From Verrucomicrobiota bacterium (lineage in GTDB: Bacteria; Verrucomicrobiota; Verrucomicrobiia; Chthoniobacterales; Terrimicrobiaceae): DNA of 64,000 bases. Below, in pieces: positions 34,387 to 42,851 of the stretch. The stretch covers positions 1 to 64,000 of the forward strand of contig JAPLTF010000020.1 in the NCBI GenBank assembly GCA_026398275.1. Direction: 5' to 3'. The notes below the pieces were generated by a model that was not told the origin of the DNA, did not search any database, and worked only from the letters and a program-made list of their open reading frames with translations. The position numbers and the translations under genes were made by a program. Numbering within the stretch: the stretch's first letter is position 1; each line of letters begins with the position of its first letter.

Positions 34387-35256
34387 TCAAGGCTGAACCT
34401 GCCGGAGGAACGCTCTGCGGTATTCCCGCGGAGTCGTTCCCGTCCGCTCGCGGAACCGGCGGTTGAAATTGGTCAGCGTGGAGAATCCGGTGTCCAGAGC
34501 GATGTCGGCCACCGTGCGGCTGGTTTCCCTCAAAAGCCGGCAGACGTGCTCGACCCGCAGGTCGTTCAAAAAATCCGACGGTGCCCGGCCGGTTGAGCGC
34601 TTGAAATACCTGCTGAACGCCGCCGGCGACATCGCGGCGGACCGCGCCAGTCCCGCCAGGGTCACCACCTCCCGGAAGTGCCGGGCCGCATAGCTATAAA
34701 CCCTCGCCAGGCGGGCTTCCTTCCTGCGGTCCAGGACCGGCGCATAGCACAAGCTCGCCAGCGGCTTCGCTTTTTTATCCTTGGAAAGATGCTCGAGCAG
34801 CTCCAGCAGACGCGTGAGTGCCCGCAATCCTGACAGCCCGCGAAGCGTCCGCAATTCCTCCGCCGCCGCCCGGGAAAATTCCCGCGAGAACTCGAGCCCC
34901 CGAGCGGCGGATGCGAATAGCTGCCGGAGGTTTTGAAATTCCGGGCGGGTATAAATCTCCTGACCGAGAAATCCGGTGCTGAACTGGACCACGACCGAGT
35001 GCGCACGCGAGCCGCGCGGCTGCGGGCCTTCATTCTGCCAGAGGTGCGGGAGGTCCGGACCGAGCAGCACAAGATCTCCCTCCCGGAATGGCGCGATGCT
35101 GTCCCCGACGAACCGTCGCCCGCGGCTCTCCACAATCCAGGTCAGCTCGACTTCGGGATGGAAGTGCCACGGCGCGTCGAACCTTGCCAACCGCTGCTCG
35201 GCAATGTGAAACGAGCGCTCGGGGTCGGCGGTGATCTTTTCGTATCGCGCCCGCAT
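34387..35256 (-). CDS. AraC-family regulator
   Basis: A 289-residue regulator with an N-terminal cupin (WHFHPEVELTWIVES and GDLVLLGPDLPHLWQNEG) and a C-terminal AraC double HTH (VVTLAGLARSAAMSPAAFSR and VADIALDTGFSTLTNFNRRF, ending TTPREYR). It is divergent from the unknown gene and URO-D gene pair at 35372-37011, which it may regulate. Its stop abuts the greA-type stop convergently. Confidence 0.9.
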   Translation of the reverse strand: MRARYEKITADPERSFHIAEQRLARFDAPWHFHPEVELTWIVESRGRRFVGDSIAPFREGDLVLLGPDLPHLWQNEGPQPRGSRAHSVVVQFSTGFLGQEIYTRPEFQNLRQLFASAARGLEFSREFSRAAAEELRTLRGLSGLRALTRLLELLEHLSKDKKAKPLASLCYAPVLDRRKEARLARVYSYAARHFREVVTLAGLARSAAMSPAAFSRYFKRSTGRAPSDFLNDLRVEHVCRLLRETSRTVADIALDTGFSTLTNFNRRFRERTGTTPREYRRAFLRQVQP

Positions 35257-35371
35257 ATCGGTATTTTAAATAGCGGATCGTTCCATATTTTTCCAGTTTT
35301 AAGCATTTAAAGCCTGATATTGGCAATCAGACTGGGATGATTTAAAACCCGGCCGCTGCGATACTCCCGCC

Positions 35372-36007
35372 ATGAACTCCGGATCATATCGCCCCCACAA
35401 AAACCTCCCCCCGCTCGCAGGTCTCAGCAGTTTTGAGGAAGCTATGCGACCGGGATTGCCGGTCGACGAGTGCGTGAGCCGGCTCAAGCGTTTCCACTAC
35501 TCGCTCTGGCGCCTTCACCAGATCAGCCTTTCCCACATTGCTGAAGAGCCGGTCTACGAGCTGAAAATGGCGTTCAGCCTCCACGGGCACCTCGCTGCGG
35601 AAAACGATTCGGCTTTCCGGTCCCGCATCGGCGAGATGCGCGAGCCTCCGCTCGGGCTGGAAAAAATCCCTCACCCGGCCGTGGCGGCATTTTTCGATGA
35701 GATCCTTGCGACGCCCTCGACCGAAGAGCGCCTGCTCGGGCTTTATGAAAAGGCCTGGCCTGCTCTGCGGGATGCGCTCCGGACGTATATCGGGCAGACC
35801 CATGTGCTGGCGGACGAATGCTGGAGCCGGGTCCTCTCCGCATGGAAGCATTGGAAGGAAGCCGGCCTCACGGCGCACCGCAATTGGTGGCCGGACCTCT
35901 ACAGCGCCTGGTGCCGGGAGTCCGGTCAGACGCCCGATCCGGATGTTCTGGCATTCCATGTCTCCTACGAGGACAAACGCGCTGACCTGAAAGAAATCGC
36001 CTCATGA
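35372..36007 (+). CDS. Hypothetical helical protein, possible ferritin-like fold
   Basis: A 211-residue protein that I do not recognise as a named family. It is helical, with spaced acidic and His residues (LHQISLSHIAEEPVYELKMA, FSLHGHLAAENDSAFRSRIG) that could form a ferritin-like four-helix bundle with metal ligands; this is a guess. It precedes, and overlaps by 4 bp, a URO-D family gene, and is divergent from an AraC regulator, so it probably acts in the same catabolic pathway. Confidence 0.6.
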   Translation: MNSGSYRPHKNLPPLAGLSSFEEAMRPGLPVDECVSRLKRFHYSLWRLHQISLSHIAEEPVYELKMAFSLHGHLAAENDSAFRSRIGEMREPPLGLEKIPHPAVAAFFDEILATPSTEERLLGLYEKAWPALRDALRTYIGQTHVLADECWSRVLSAWKHWKEAGLTAHRNWWPDLYSAWCRESGQTPDPDVLAFHVSYEDKRADLKEIAS

Positions 36008-37011
36008 ACAGCCTCGAACGCTACCTCGCTACACTGGAAGGCCGGCCCACCGACCATCTTCCGCGGCTCCCGATTCTCATGCAGTTCGCCGCCGAACACA
36101 TCGGCAGCAACTACGGCGCCTTCGCGTCCGACCACAGGGTTTTGACCGATGCCAACATCGCCTGCGCGCGGGAGTTCGGGATTGATCAGATGAACACGAT
36201 GTCCGATCCCTACCGGGAAACCCAGGGCTATGGCGCGAAAATCATCTACGAGCGGGATATGGTTCCGAGATGCGAAAAGCACCCTTTGGAGGATGGCTTC
36301 GATCTTTCTAACCTCCCCCGCCCGAACCCAATGGAAACTGAGCGGATGCGGGACAGAATTGACGCGGTGAAGCGCTATAAGGAGCTCGTCGGGGGAGAAT
36401 ATTCCATCATGGGCTGGGTCGAGGGACCGGCCGCGGAAGCGGCGGATATCCGTCGCCTGGACAACTTTTTCATGGACCTCATTGATGAGTCTCCGGATCT
36501 GCGATCGCTCATGGAGATCTGCGTGGATGTCGCGCTGGATTTCGCCCGCATCCAGATCGAGGCAGGAGCTGAAACCGTCGGCATCGGCGATGCGGCGGCC
36601 AGCCAGGTTTCGGCAGAACTTTATGAAAGCCTGATCCTTCCCCACGAGCAGCGCCTGGTGCGCGGGCTCAAGGACATGGGCGCGAGGGTGCGGCTGCACA
36701 TCTGCGGCAACATCACCCGCCTCCTGCCGGGAATCGCGTCGCTCGGAATCGACGTCCTCGACGTGGATCACATGGTCGACCTCCGCAAGGTCAGGAATGC
36801 CGTCGGCCCAAAAGTGGCCATCGCAGGCAATCTCGATCCCGTCACTGCCGTCCTCCGGTCCACTCCGGACAAAATCCGCGCCCACGTCCTCTCCTGCTAC
36901 GCCCAGGCGGGCAATCCCTTCATGGTCAATGCCGGTTGCGAGATCCCCAGCGCGACTCCGGTGGAAAATCTGCAGGCGCTTTGCGAACCGGTTCCCTTCA
37001 GGGCCTCGTAA
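36004..37011 (+). CDS. URO-D/MtaA-like methyltransferase family protein
   Basis: A 335-residue uroporphyrinogen-decarboxylase-fold protein. The segments GWVEGPAAEAADIRR, AGAETVGIGDAAASQVS, VRLHICGNITRLLPGI and NAGCEIPSATP fit the MtaA/MtbA-like branch, where H-x-C and a later C bind zinc for methyl transfer to a thiol. True heme URO-D lacks these. It overlaps the preceding gene by 4 bp. A second, different member is at 26445. Confidence 0.85.
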   Translation: MNSLERYLATLEGRPTDHLPRLPILMQFAAEHIGSNYGAFASDHRVLTDANIACAREFGIDQMNTMSDPYRETQGYGAKIIYERDMVPRCEKHPLEDGFDLSNLPRPNPMETERMRDRIDAVKRYKELVGGEYSIMGWVEGPAAEAADIRRLDNFFMDLIDESPDLRSLMEICVDVALDFARIQIEAGAETVGIGDAAASQVSAELYESLILPHEQRLVRGLKDMGARVRLHICGNITRLLPGIASLGIDVLDVDHMVDLRKVRNAVGPKVAIAGNLDPVTAVLRSTPDKIRAHVLSCYAQAGNPFMVNAGCEIPSATPVENLQALCEPVPFRAS

Positions 37012-37039
37012 CACCAGTTTCACTTTGAGAGAGGCTGAA

Positions 37040-37091
37040 TAGGACATTATGAGTCCCATACCATGACCTGATATGGACATATTGTGTCCTA
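37040..37091. repeat. Imperfect inverted repeat
   Basis: TAGGACATTATGAGTCCCAT on the left and TATGGACATATTGTGTCCTA on the right form an imperfect palindrome around CCATGACCTGA. It may be the end of transcription for the URO-D gene or a relic of an element. The part between 37092 and 37260 shows nothing I can assign. Confidence 0.4.
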
Positions 37092-37260
37092 TGCCTGTTG
37101 TTTTTTAGATCACACTCCACTGATCTTAGAACCTGTGAAATAATTAGGAAAAGCCGCGCCGACACGAACCGCGTGAACAAGATCTCCATGTCAATGCGGT
37201 GATGAAAAATGATGAGCAACCTCCGGGATCATAAAAACAGGCACCCTGCCTAACCCCAAT

Positions 37261-37356
37261 GCTGTTCACTTAAGAAGGGAACGCGGGCGTCCCGCCCGCT
37301 GGTTTTTCGGTTGCGGGCGGGACGCCCACGCTCCTTTTTGCAGCAAAGTGAACAGC
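37261..37356. repeat. Palindromic repeat family A, copy 1 (96 bp)
   Basis: A 96-bp element bounded by 11-bp terminal inverted repeats GCTGTTCACTT and AAGTGAACAGC, with inner arms GCGGGCGTCCCGCCCGC and GCGGGCGGGACGCCC. It is almost identical to 56834-56929. It is flanked by a direct repeat of CACCCTGCCTAACCC (37242-37256 and about 37356-37370), which suggests insertion with target duplication. Confidence 0.85.
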
Positions 37357-37492
37357 ACCCTGCCTAACCCGCATCTCTCACGGTCGTCGTTGTAGGGGTG
37401 CTCTATGAGCGCCCATCCCAACCTGCTTGGCAAACGACCCACGGCCACAGCTTGCGACCCCCTCAAACCGGAGCTTGAGTCATGCGGCCTAA

Positions 37493-37508
37493 AGTTCCAC
37501 GTGGAACA
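37493..37508. promoter_or_regulatory. parS-like site 1
   Basis: The 16-mer AGTTCCACGTGGAACA matches the ParB-binding consensus TGTTNCACGTGNAACA at all positions except the first base, with the central CACGTG intact. The same palindrome recurs 70 bp away. Confidence 0.65.
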
Positions 37509-37562
37509 TATGGGCGAACACAAAGCGAGCCGGGTTGGTGTTCCGCGCCAACCCCATGAACA

Positions 37563-37578
37563 TGTTCCACGTGGAACA
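37563..37578. promoter_or_regulatory. parS-like site 2
   Basis: TGTTCCACGTGGAACA is a perfect 16-bp palindrome identical to a parS form known in Pseudomonas-type chromosomes. It lies 18 bp before the end of the SDR gene. No parA or parB gene is in the window. Confidence 0.7.
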
Positions 37579-37595
37579 TGCATCACCGCAGCGCT

Positions 37596-38402
37596 CTAGA
37601 TAGTCTGCGACAAGAACCCACCATCTACCCGAAGGTCGATCCCCGTGACGAACGAGGAGGCGGCAGGAGACGCAAGAAAGACAGCCGCGCCGAGAAGCTC
37701 CTCGGAATTACCGAAGCGGCCCATGGGAGTATGGGAAAGAATCGAGGCCGCACGCGGTGTTGGGGAGCCATCAGGATTGAAGAGTAACGCGCGGTTCTGC
37801 TCAGCGGGGAAGAAGCCCGGCGTGATCGAGTTGACCCGGACATGATGCGGCGCCCACTCGCGGGAGAGGAATCGGGTCAGGTTAAGGACAGCAGCCTTTG
37901 CCGCCGAGTAGGCCACAACCCCGGAAAGAGGCAGATGCGCGGACACGCTTGCGATATTGATAATGCTCCCCTTCCCGGCCGCGACCATCTCTGGACCAAA
38001 AACCTGGCAAGGCAAAAAGGTGCCCCCGGTGAGGTTGAGGTCAAAGTTTGAAGCCCAGTCAGCGGCGGAAATACTTTCGAAAGGATGCTCCATGGTGACC
38101 GTCACCCTGGGATCATTTCCCCCGGCGGCATTGACGAGAACCGTGGGTGATCCAAAAAGATTCCGCGTGCTGGCAAGGAGGCTCTTCAGGCTATCCTTGG
38201 AGGAGGCGTCCACTTCACTGAATGCCGCCGTTCCCCCCGCCTTGGAAATGGCGTCAACCCGTTCGGTGCCGCGCGCGGCATTGCGTCCGGCGACAACGAC
38301 CCTTGCACCGCTCGCAGCCAACCCGCCGGCAAGGGCGCCACCAAGAGCCCCGGTTCCACCGATCACAACAGCGACTTCGTTTGTTAGATCAAAAAGATTC
38401 AT
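37596..38402 (-). CDS. Short-chain dehydrogenase/reductase
   Basis: A 268-residue SDR of the KduD or mannonate-reductase kind. The nucleotide-binding loop is VIGGTGALGGALAGGL, followed by NAAGG, the catalytic Ser in IINIASVSAH and the Tyr-x-x-x-Lys in VAYSAAKAAVLNLTRF. The C-terminus RVDGGFLSQTI is typical of classical SDRs. The start MNLFDLTNEV (38402) is used because the upstream extension has no similarity. The substrate is probably a sugar acid, but this is not certain. It is divergent from folE2. Confidence 0.87.
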   Translation of the reverse strand: MNLFDLTNEVAVVIGGTGALGGALAGGLAASGARVVVAGRNAARGTERVDAISKAGGTAAFSEVDASSKDSLKSLLASTRNLFGSPTVLVNAAGGNDPRVTVTMEHPFESISAADWASNFDLNLTGGTFLPCQVFGPEMVAAGKGSIINIASVSAHLPLSGVVAYSAAKAAVLNLTRFLSREWAPHHVRVNSITPGFFPAEQNRALLFNPDGSPTPRAASILSHTPMGRFGNSEELLGAAVFLASPAASSFVTGIDLRVDGGFLSQTI

Positions 38403-38480
38403 CCAGGCAGGATAATCAAAACTTTTCCTGGTGGCATTGATTTTCTCGCGAATCTGCTGCGGGTCCTGTAGGGTGCTCGA

Positions 38481-39248
38481 ATGAAAGATATGCAGAACGA
38501 ACCCGACACCCGACAACTCCCGATCGACCGGGTAGGAGTCAAGGCCTTGCGGTATCCTATACAAGTTCGGGACAAGGACCACGCCACGCAAAGCACGATC
38601 GCAACCGTGCAGTTGACGGTTGATCTTCCGCACCACTTCAAAGGCACGCACATGAGCCGGTTCATCGAGGTCCTTGGGTCACACGGACCAGTGGTTCACG
38701 TGGACAATATCCGCGCGATTCTTGAGCAACTCACGAAGCGCCTCGAAAGCGACTGCGCGCACCTCGAGTTTGAGTTTCCGTTTTTCCTCGAAAAAAAGGC
38801 CCCGGTGACGGGCTCCGCCGGGCTGCTCGACTACACGGCGAAGTTCCAAGCGACTCTCGAACGGGGAAAAATGGACTTCCTCGTGCAGGTTATCGTGCCT
38901 GTGACCACCCTTTGCCCGTGCTCGAAAGCGATCAGCAAGGCCGGAGCCCACAACCAGCGCGGCGACGTGACGCTCGCCATCCGTTTCCGGAAACCGATGT
39001 GGATTGAAGACATGATCCGCCTCGTCGAGGACTCCGCAAGCTCCGAACTTTACAGCCTCCTCAAGCGCCCGGACGAAAAAGCCGTCACCGAGCGCGCCTA
39101 CGAAAACCCTGTCTTCGTCGAGGATCTCGTGCGCAATGTCGCCGTGAAGTGCGAGGCGGATTCCAATATCACTTGGTATCGCATCGAGGCGGAAAACTTT
39201 GAGTCAATCCACAACCACAACGCCTACGCACTGATCGAAAAGCATTGA
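38481..39248 (+). CDS. folE2: GTP cyclohydrolase FolE2
   Basis: A 255-residue type IB GTP cyclohydrolase, which makes 7,8-dihydroneopterin triphosphate for folate and queuosine-type pathways. The marks are HFKGTHMSRFIEVL near residue 55, the metal-binding Cys in TTLCPCSKAIS, and HNQRGDVTL. The C-terminal SIHNHNAYA is also typical. FolE2 is often used when zinc is scarce. Met4 is an alternative start. Confidence 0.96.
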   Translation: MKDMQNEPDTRQLPIDRVGVKALRYPIQVRDKDHATQSTIATVQLTVDLPHHFKGTHMSRFIEVLGSHGPVVHVDNIRAILEQLTKRLESDCAHLEFEFPFFLEKKAPVTGSAGLLDYTAKFQATLERGKMDFLVQVIVPVTTLCPCSKAISKAGAHNQRGDVTLAIRFRKPMWIEDMIRLVEDSASSELYSLLKRPDEKAVTERAYENPVFVEDLVRNVAVKCEADSNITWYRIEAENFESIHNHNAYALIEKH

Positions 39249-39291
39249 GCGTCTGCGTGGGGGGATACTGCAGCCAGGACTGTTAATTATA

Positions 39292-40116
39292 TTATATAAT
39301 TGACTCTTGCGTCCAAAGGTCCGGGCCGAAACGCGCTTTAGCCCGCCGGGCAAGCGTTCCGGCCCCCTGATGAAGAATGGCAAAGAGCGTGGACCCCGAC
39401 CCGGACATCATTGCGGCCGCGACCTCCTCCTGATCGAGGAGCCAGGATTTGATGGCCGGGAGGAGGAGATATTTTTGAAAGACGGGATCCTCGAGATCAT
39501 TGATGAGCTCAATCCCGGCATGAAATTGTTGCGGGTAACCGGCCGGATCTCTTGTTCGTTTGGGGGCGCTCCAGGTCTTGTAGGCCCATGCGGTGGAAAC
39601 CGGAAAAGGCGGTTTCAAAAGCAGCAGGGGTGTTTTGGGCAGTGCGGCGGCGTCCTGCATCAGCTCGCCACGACCTCTGCAGAGAGCAGGTCGGGAGCGG
39701 ATGAAGAAGGGGATGTCGGATCCGATTTTTGCCGCCAGCGCCTCGAGCGCCTGGAGGCCGAGGCCGGTATTGAGCAATTGATCCAGCGCCTTGATCACAG
39801 CCGCCGCATCGCTGCTCCCGCCGCCCAGCCCCGCTCCGTGCGGAATCCTCTTTCGCAAAAAAATCTTGGCGTGAAAGCGGAGGCCCGTTTCCTGCCGGAA
39901 ACCTTCGGCCGCCCGCCAGACAAGGTTCTCGGGTCCGACCGGAAGGTCCGGATGGTCGCACTGAAAATCCATCCCGTCGCCATCGGAGACCGCAATGTCG
40001 ATTTCGTCAGCGAGCGAGATCGGGGCCATCAGTGTCTCAATGTCGTGGTATCCGTCCCGGCGCTTCGCGAGAATCCGGAGCACGAGGTTGACTTTGGCTG
40101 GAGCCTGAATTGTCAT
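39292..40116 (-). CDS. ispE: 4-diphosphocytidyl-2-C-methyl-D-erythritol kinase
   Basis: A 274-residue GHMP kinase of the non-mevalonate isoprenoid pathway. Motif 1 is QAPAKVNLVLRILAKRRDGYH, the ATP loop is PHGAGLGGGSSDAA and the third motif is MMSGSGSTLF. The Met at 40116 is preferred because the Met at 40137 would overlap the pyrF start codon on the other strand. The gene pair is divergent with a gap of only about 20 bp. The sequence just downstream is AT-rich (TTAATTATATTATATAATTG). Confidence 0.94.
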   Translation of the reverse strand: MTIQAPAKVNLVLRILAKRRDGYHDIETLMAPISLADEIDIAVSDGDGMDFQCDHPDLPVGPENLVWRAAEGFRQETGLRFHAKIFLRKRIPHGAGLGGGSSDAAAVIKALDQLLNTGLGLQALEALAAKIGSDIPFFIRSRPALCRGRGELMQDAAALPKTPLLLLKPPFPVSTAWAYKTWSAPKRTRDPAGYPQQFHAGIELINDLEDPVFQKYLLLPAIKSWLLDQEEVAAAMMSGSGSTLFAILHQGAGTLARRAKARFGPDLWTQESII

Positions 40117-40136
40117 GCGGGTTCCATCATCCGCCA

Positions 40137-40841
40137 ATGTCTGTTCCTGCCAAAGAAAAAATCATCGTCGCCATTGATTCCCCGGATTTGAAATCCGCGC
40201 TCGCCCTGATCTCTCCGCTCGCCGGAGAAGGCTGCGTCTTCAAAATCGGGCTGCAACTCTTTACGGCCGTCGGCCCGTCGATCATCAAGGAAATCCAGGC
40301 CCTCGGTGCCAGGGTGTTTCTTGATCTGAAATTTCACGACATTCCGAACACGGCGAAGGAAGCCGTCAAATCGGCTGTGGCGCTTGGCGTGGATATGACG
40401 ACCATCCACCTCGCCGGTGGTCCGGCCATGGTGTCCGAATCGGTGGCTGCGGCTGAAAATTCGAAGACGCTTGTTCTCGGGGTCACCGTGCTGACGAGCA
40501 TGGATGACGAGACGCTCGATATTGTCGGCATCCCGCGCCCTGCGACCGACCAGGTTCTCTATCTCGCCGAGATGGGTGCGAACTGCCGCCTGCGGGGCGT
40601 CGTCGCCAGCCCACACGAAATCACGCCATTGCGCGAGGAGTTCGGTCACGGGCTTGTGATCGTGACCCCAGGCGTGCGGCCGGCGGGCAGCGACAAGGGC
40701 GACCAGCGCCGCGTCATGACCCCGGGCGAGGCTGTGCGTTGCGGTGCCGACTACCTTGTGATCGGGCGCCCGATTACCGCAGCCGCCTCCCCGCACGATG
40801 CGTTTCTCTGGATTGCTGACGAAATCAGCGAGGCGACATAG
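40137..40841 (+). CDS. pyrF: Orotidine-5'-phosphate decarboxylase
   Basis: A 234-residue class I OMP decarboxylase for UMP synthesis. The active-site signature is FLDLKFHDIPNT, with the Lys and the Asp residues of the DxKxxD motif. The phosphate-binding part VTPGVRPAGSDKGDQRRVMTPGEA is complete. The start MSVPAKEKI at 40137 is used. It ends before a 280-bp intergenic region with DnaA-like boxes. Confidence 0.96.
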   Translation: MSVPAKEKIIVAIDSPDLKSALALISPLAGEGCVFKIGLQLFTAVGPSIIKEIQALGARVFLDLKFHDIPNTAKEAVKSAVALGVDMTTIHLAGGPAMVSESVAAAENSKTLVLGVTVLTSMDDETLDIVGIPRPATDQVLYLAEMGANCRLRGVVASPHEITPLREEFGHGLVIVTPGVRPAGSDKGDQRRVMTPGEAVRCGADYLVIGRPITAAASPHDAFLWIADEISEAT

Positions 40842-41121
40842 CCCGGGACAAACCTTGTTCACAACGACTAAGAAGAAGAGATGGAATTAATTGACCCTCT
40901 CTTCTTATTCATAGTGTGAACAACCGGGACAAAAGGTGTTCCTCGCAGCACAGGTGGGTGTTCCACGGGAAACACAGTCTGTGAACAAAAGCCAGCGAGC
41001 CATCCGCGCAGGCCAATAAATGCGGGAACCGGGCGGGTTCTTCGTCGAAACGGGAGGAAACCACCAAACTGTTCACAAACGATCCACAATCCGAAATCCG
41101 GTCAGCGGGAGAGAATCGGGA
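40842..41121. other. Intergenic region with DnaA-box-like 9-mers and parS-like site
   Basis: The 280-bp gap holds TTGTTCACA on the plus strand at 40855, and the same 9-mer on the minus strand at 40915-40923 and 40980-40988. A one-mismatch form CTGTTCACA is at 41069, and TATCC/GATCCACAA is at 41081. A near-parS site TGTTCCACGGGAAACA is at 40959-40974. A stem TAAGAAGA/TCTTCTTA stands at 40869-40907, possibly ending pyrF. This cluster is the best origin-like candidate in the window. Confidence 0.45.
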
Positions 41122-42207
41122 TCACAAAAAAAGGTCGGAGCCTGATTCGACAGCCGGGAGGCGGAGCCTGAGCGACGCGGAATGTCCGTGCTTCGTGATC
41201 AGGCGCTCGAGGCTCGTCCGCACCAGCTCGCCCATCGTCCCGCACCCCAAAAACACCGCCTCCTGGTAATGCTCGGCCAACTCCCTCCCGAGCTGGTGCA
41301 CGTTGTGCTCCGGCGCCAGATCCTCGGTGACCATCACATTCAGGAGCATCCTGAGCCGGTCGTGAATGGCCTGCATCCGGCGCAGGATCAGGGACTGCTC
41401 CTCGCGCTGGTATTGCATCGCCGTCTGCACGTTCAGGTGGTCGGTGCAGTAGACCACGAGCGGCTTGTTCTCCTTGAAAAACTGGGGGAGATAAAATTTT
41501 TTCCGCTCGTTGTGGCACTGCTGATCAAAATCCATCGCGCGGATCCGGATCTGGACCTCCTCGACGTCCGGGGTCATGTCCATCACAAAGTTGCAGGCGC
41601 GCATGTCGCCGAGCAGCCGCACGAAGCAGCGCTCGTTGAACCTCACGAGCTCCTTCGCGAGGCGGATGATTTTCACCTGCGGGTTGTGGAGCCAGTCCTT
41701 GATGAAGAGGTCGCCCGGGATCCCCGCCACATGTTCCTCGACGAGCGTGTTTCCGCACGTGAGATAATGCATGCGGTTCGGCGAGAGCAGGTGCTCGAGC
41801 TCGAGGCCGTAGGCGCGCGAGGCGTCGGCGCGCTTGATGTAAAAATAATCCTGATTGTCGTTGTAGGAATTGACGATCCGGATGCGGAACGGCTGAGTGT
41901 TTCCAAACGAGCAATAGTCCACGCGGTCGACGTAGAGGTGCTCGAGCGCCGAGCGGTCGCCACCGCTTTTCAGCAGGGCATAGATCTCCTTCAGCGCCTC
42001 GAAGATCCGCGGCATCTCAAACGACCGGTAGCCGACCGTCTGCCACAGCGTGTCTTTCCCGGCCTTGTCCAGCAGCGGGCCGCTGACATGGAAATAAAAC
42101 AAATCCGAATACGTCAGCGGCAGCGCGACCTCCCGGTTGTATCTGGCCAGATACTCCCGCAGCCCGGGCTGGATCGGATAGATCGGCTTTTTGAAAATCG
42201 TCCGCAT
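41122..42207 (-). CDS. Conserved hypothetical protein, possible kinase fold
   Basis: A 361-residue protein of a family I cannot name. A catalytic-loop-like stretch GDMRACNFVMD (Asp, then Arg and Asn at kinase-like spacing) is followed by RAMDFDQQ, which resembles the DFG/DFD metal-binding motif of aminoglycoside-phosphotransferase-like kinases. The first half contains FRIRIVNSYNDNQDYFYIKR, a possible ATP-lid with a Lys. The last 120 residues are helical. I call it a possible kinase-fold protein; there is no other evidence. It is followed downstream by no gene before pyrF. Confidence 0.55.
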   Translation of the reverse strand: MRTIFKKPIYPIQPGLREYLARYNREVALPLTYSDLFYFHVSGPLLDKAGKDTLWQTVGYRSFEMPRIFEALKEIYALLKSGGDRSALEHLYVDRVDYCSFGNTQPFRIRIVNSYNDNQDYFYIKRADASRAYGLELEHLLSPNRMHYLTCGNTLVEEHVAGIPGDLFIKDWLHNPQVKIIRLAKELVRFNERCFVRLLGDMRACNFVMDMTPDVEEVQIRIRAMDFDQQCHNERKKFYLPQFFKENKPLVVYCTDHLNVQTAMQYQREEQSLILRRMQAIHDRLRMLLNVMVTEDLAPEHNVHQLGRELAEHYQEAVFLGCGTMGELVRTSLERLITKHGHSASLRLRLPAVESGSDLFL

Positions 42208-42225
42208 GAACCCGGTCCGCCCGGC

Positions 42226-42669
42226 TTACGGCTTCCGACCCTTCGGAGTTTCCTCCTCCGGCCAGGGACCATCGCAGTCCAAACGATGCACCTCCAGCGT
42301 CGCCTGGTCGGTCACCTGCTTCGCGATCTCGATCAGGTTTTTGTCAAAATCCGTCGAGCGCTCAGCCTCCCAGATCACGAGCTGCATCTTGTTGAAATAA
42401 TTGAGCAGGATGTGGTGCGATTGCCGCACCGTGCGCTTGAATTCCTCCAGGCGCTTCTGCTGGGCAACCTCCTGGATCTGGTGGGCGGTCTGGGCGAGAA
42501 AGTAGACCAGAGCCCCGGAAGCCAGAACGTAGAGCCAGCCCTTGATGGTCTGCCACCCGGTCATCGCATCGACCGTGGTGGGGACCGGCGCGAGCAGGCG
42601 GTCGGTCAATGAAATCCAAAGCGCCCCGAACAAAAGATACCAAAGCGTGATGCGGAGATATGGTTTCAT
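42226..42669 (-). CDS. Small membrane protein with coiled-coil
   Basis: A 147-residue protein with two hydrophobic segments (ITLWYLLFGALWISL and WLYVLASGALVYFLA) that read like a truncated sensor input region, then a charged coiled-coil (QEVAQQKRLEEFKRTVRQSHHILL). The start MKPYLRITL at 42669 is chosen because upstream codons are unlike protein. The resemblance to the first helices of membrane histidine kinases is weak, and no kinase domain follows. It lies 18 bp before the possible kinase-fold gene on the same strand and is likely cotranscribed with it. Confidence 0.65.
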   Translation of the reverse strand: MKPYLRITLWYLLFGALWISLTDRLLAPVPTTVDAMTGWQTIKGWLYVLASGALVYFLAQTAHQIQEVAQQKRLEEFKRTVRQSHHILLNYFNKMQLVIWEAERSTDFDKNLIEIAKQVTDQATLEVHRLDCDGPWPEEETPKGRKP

Positions 42670-42851
42670 GGGTAAAAACCCTCCGCCGAAATCCAGGCGG
42701 AGGGCACCGCAATGTGGCACTCCTGTTGGGAGGATGCAACCCGGGAATCCGACAGCAAGACATTTCATGCCCGATGGGACGGGATCGCTACAATTTTGCA
42801 CACATGCGCGGGATCCTGTGCAATAATCCCGGCTCACCATCCTACTGAACC

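Noticed and set aside
37592-37600. CGCTCTAGA at the end of the SDR gene as another MITE end
   Set aside because: Only nine bases match and there is no partner end nearby.
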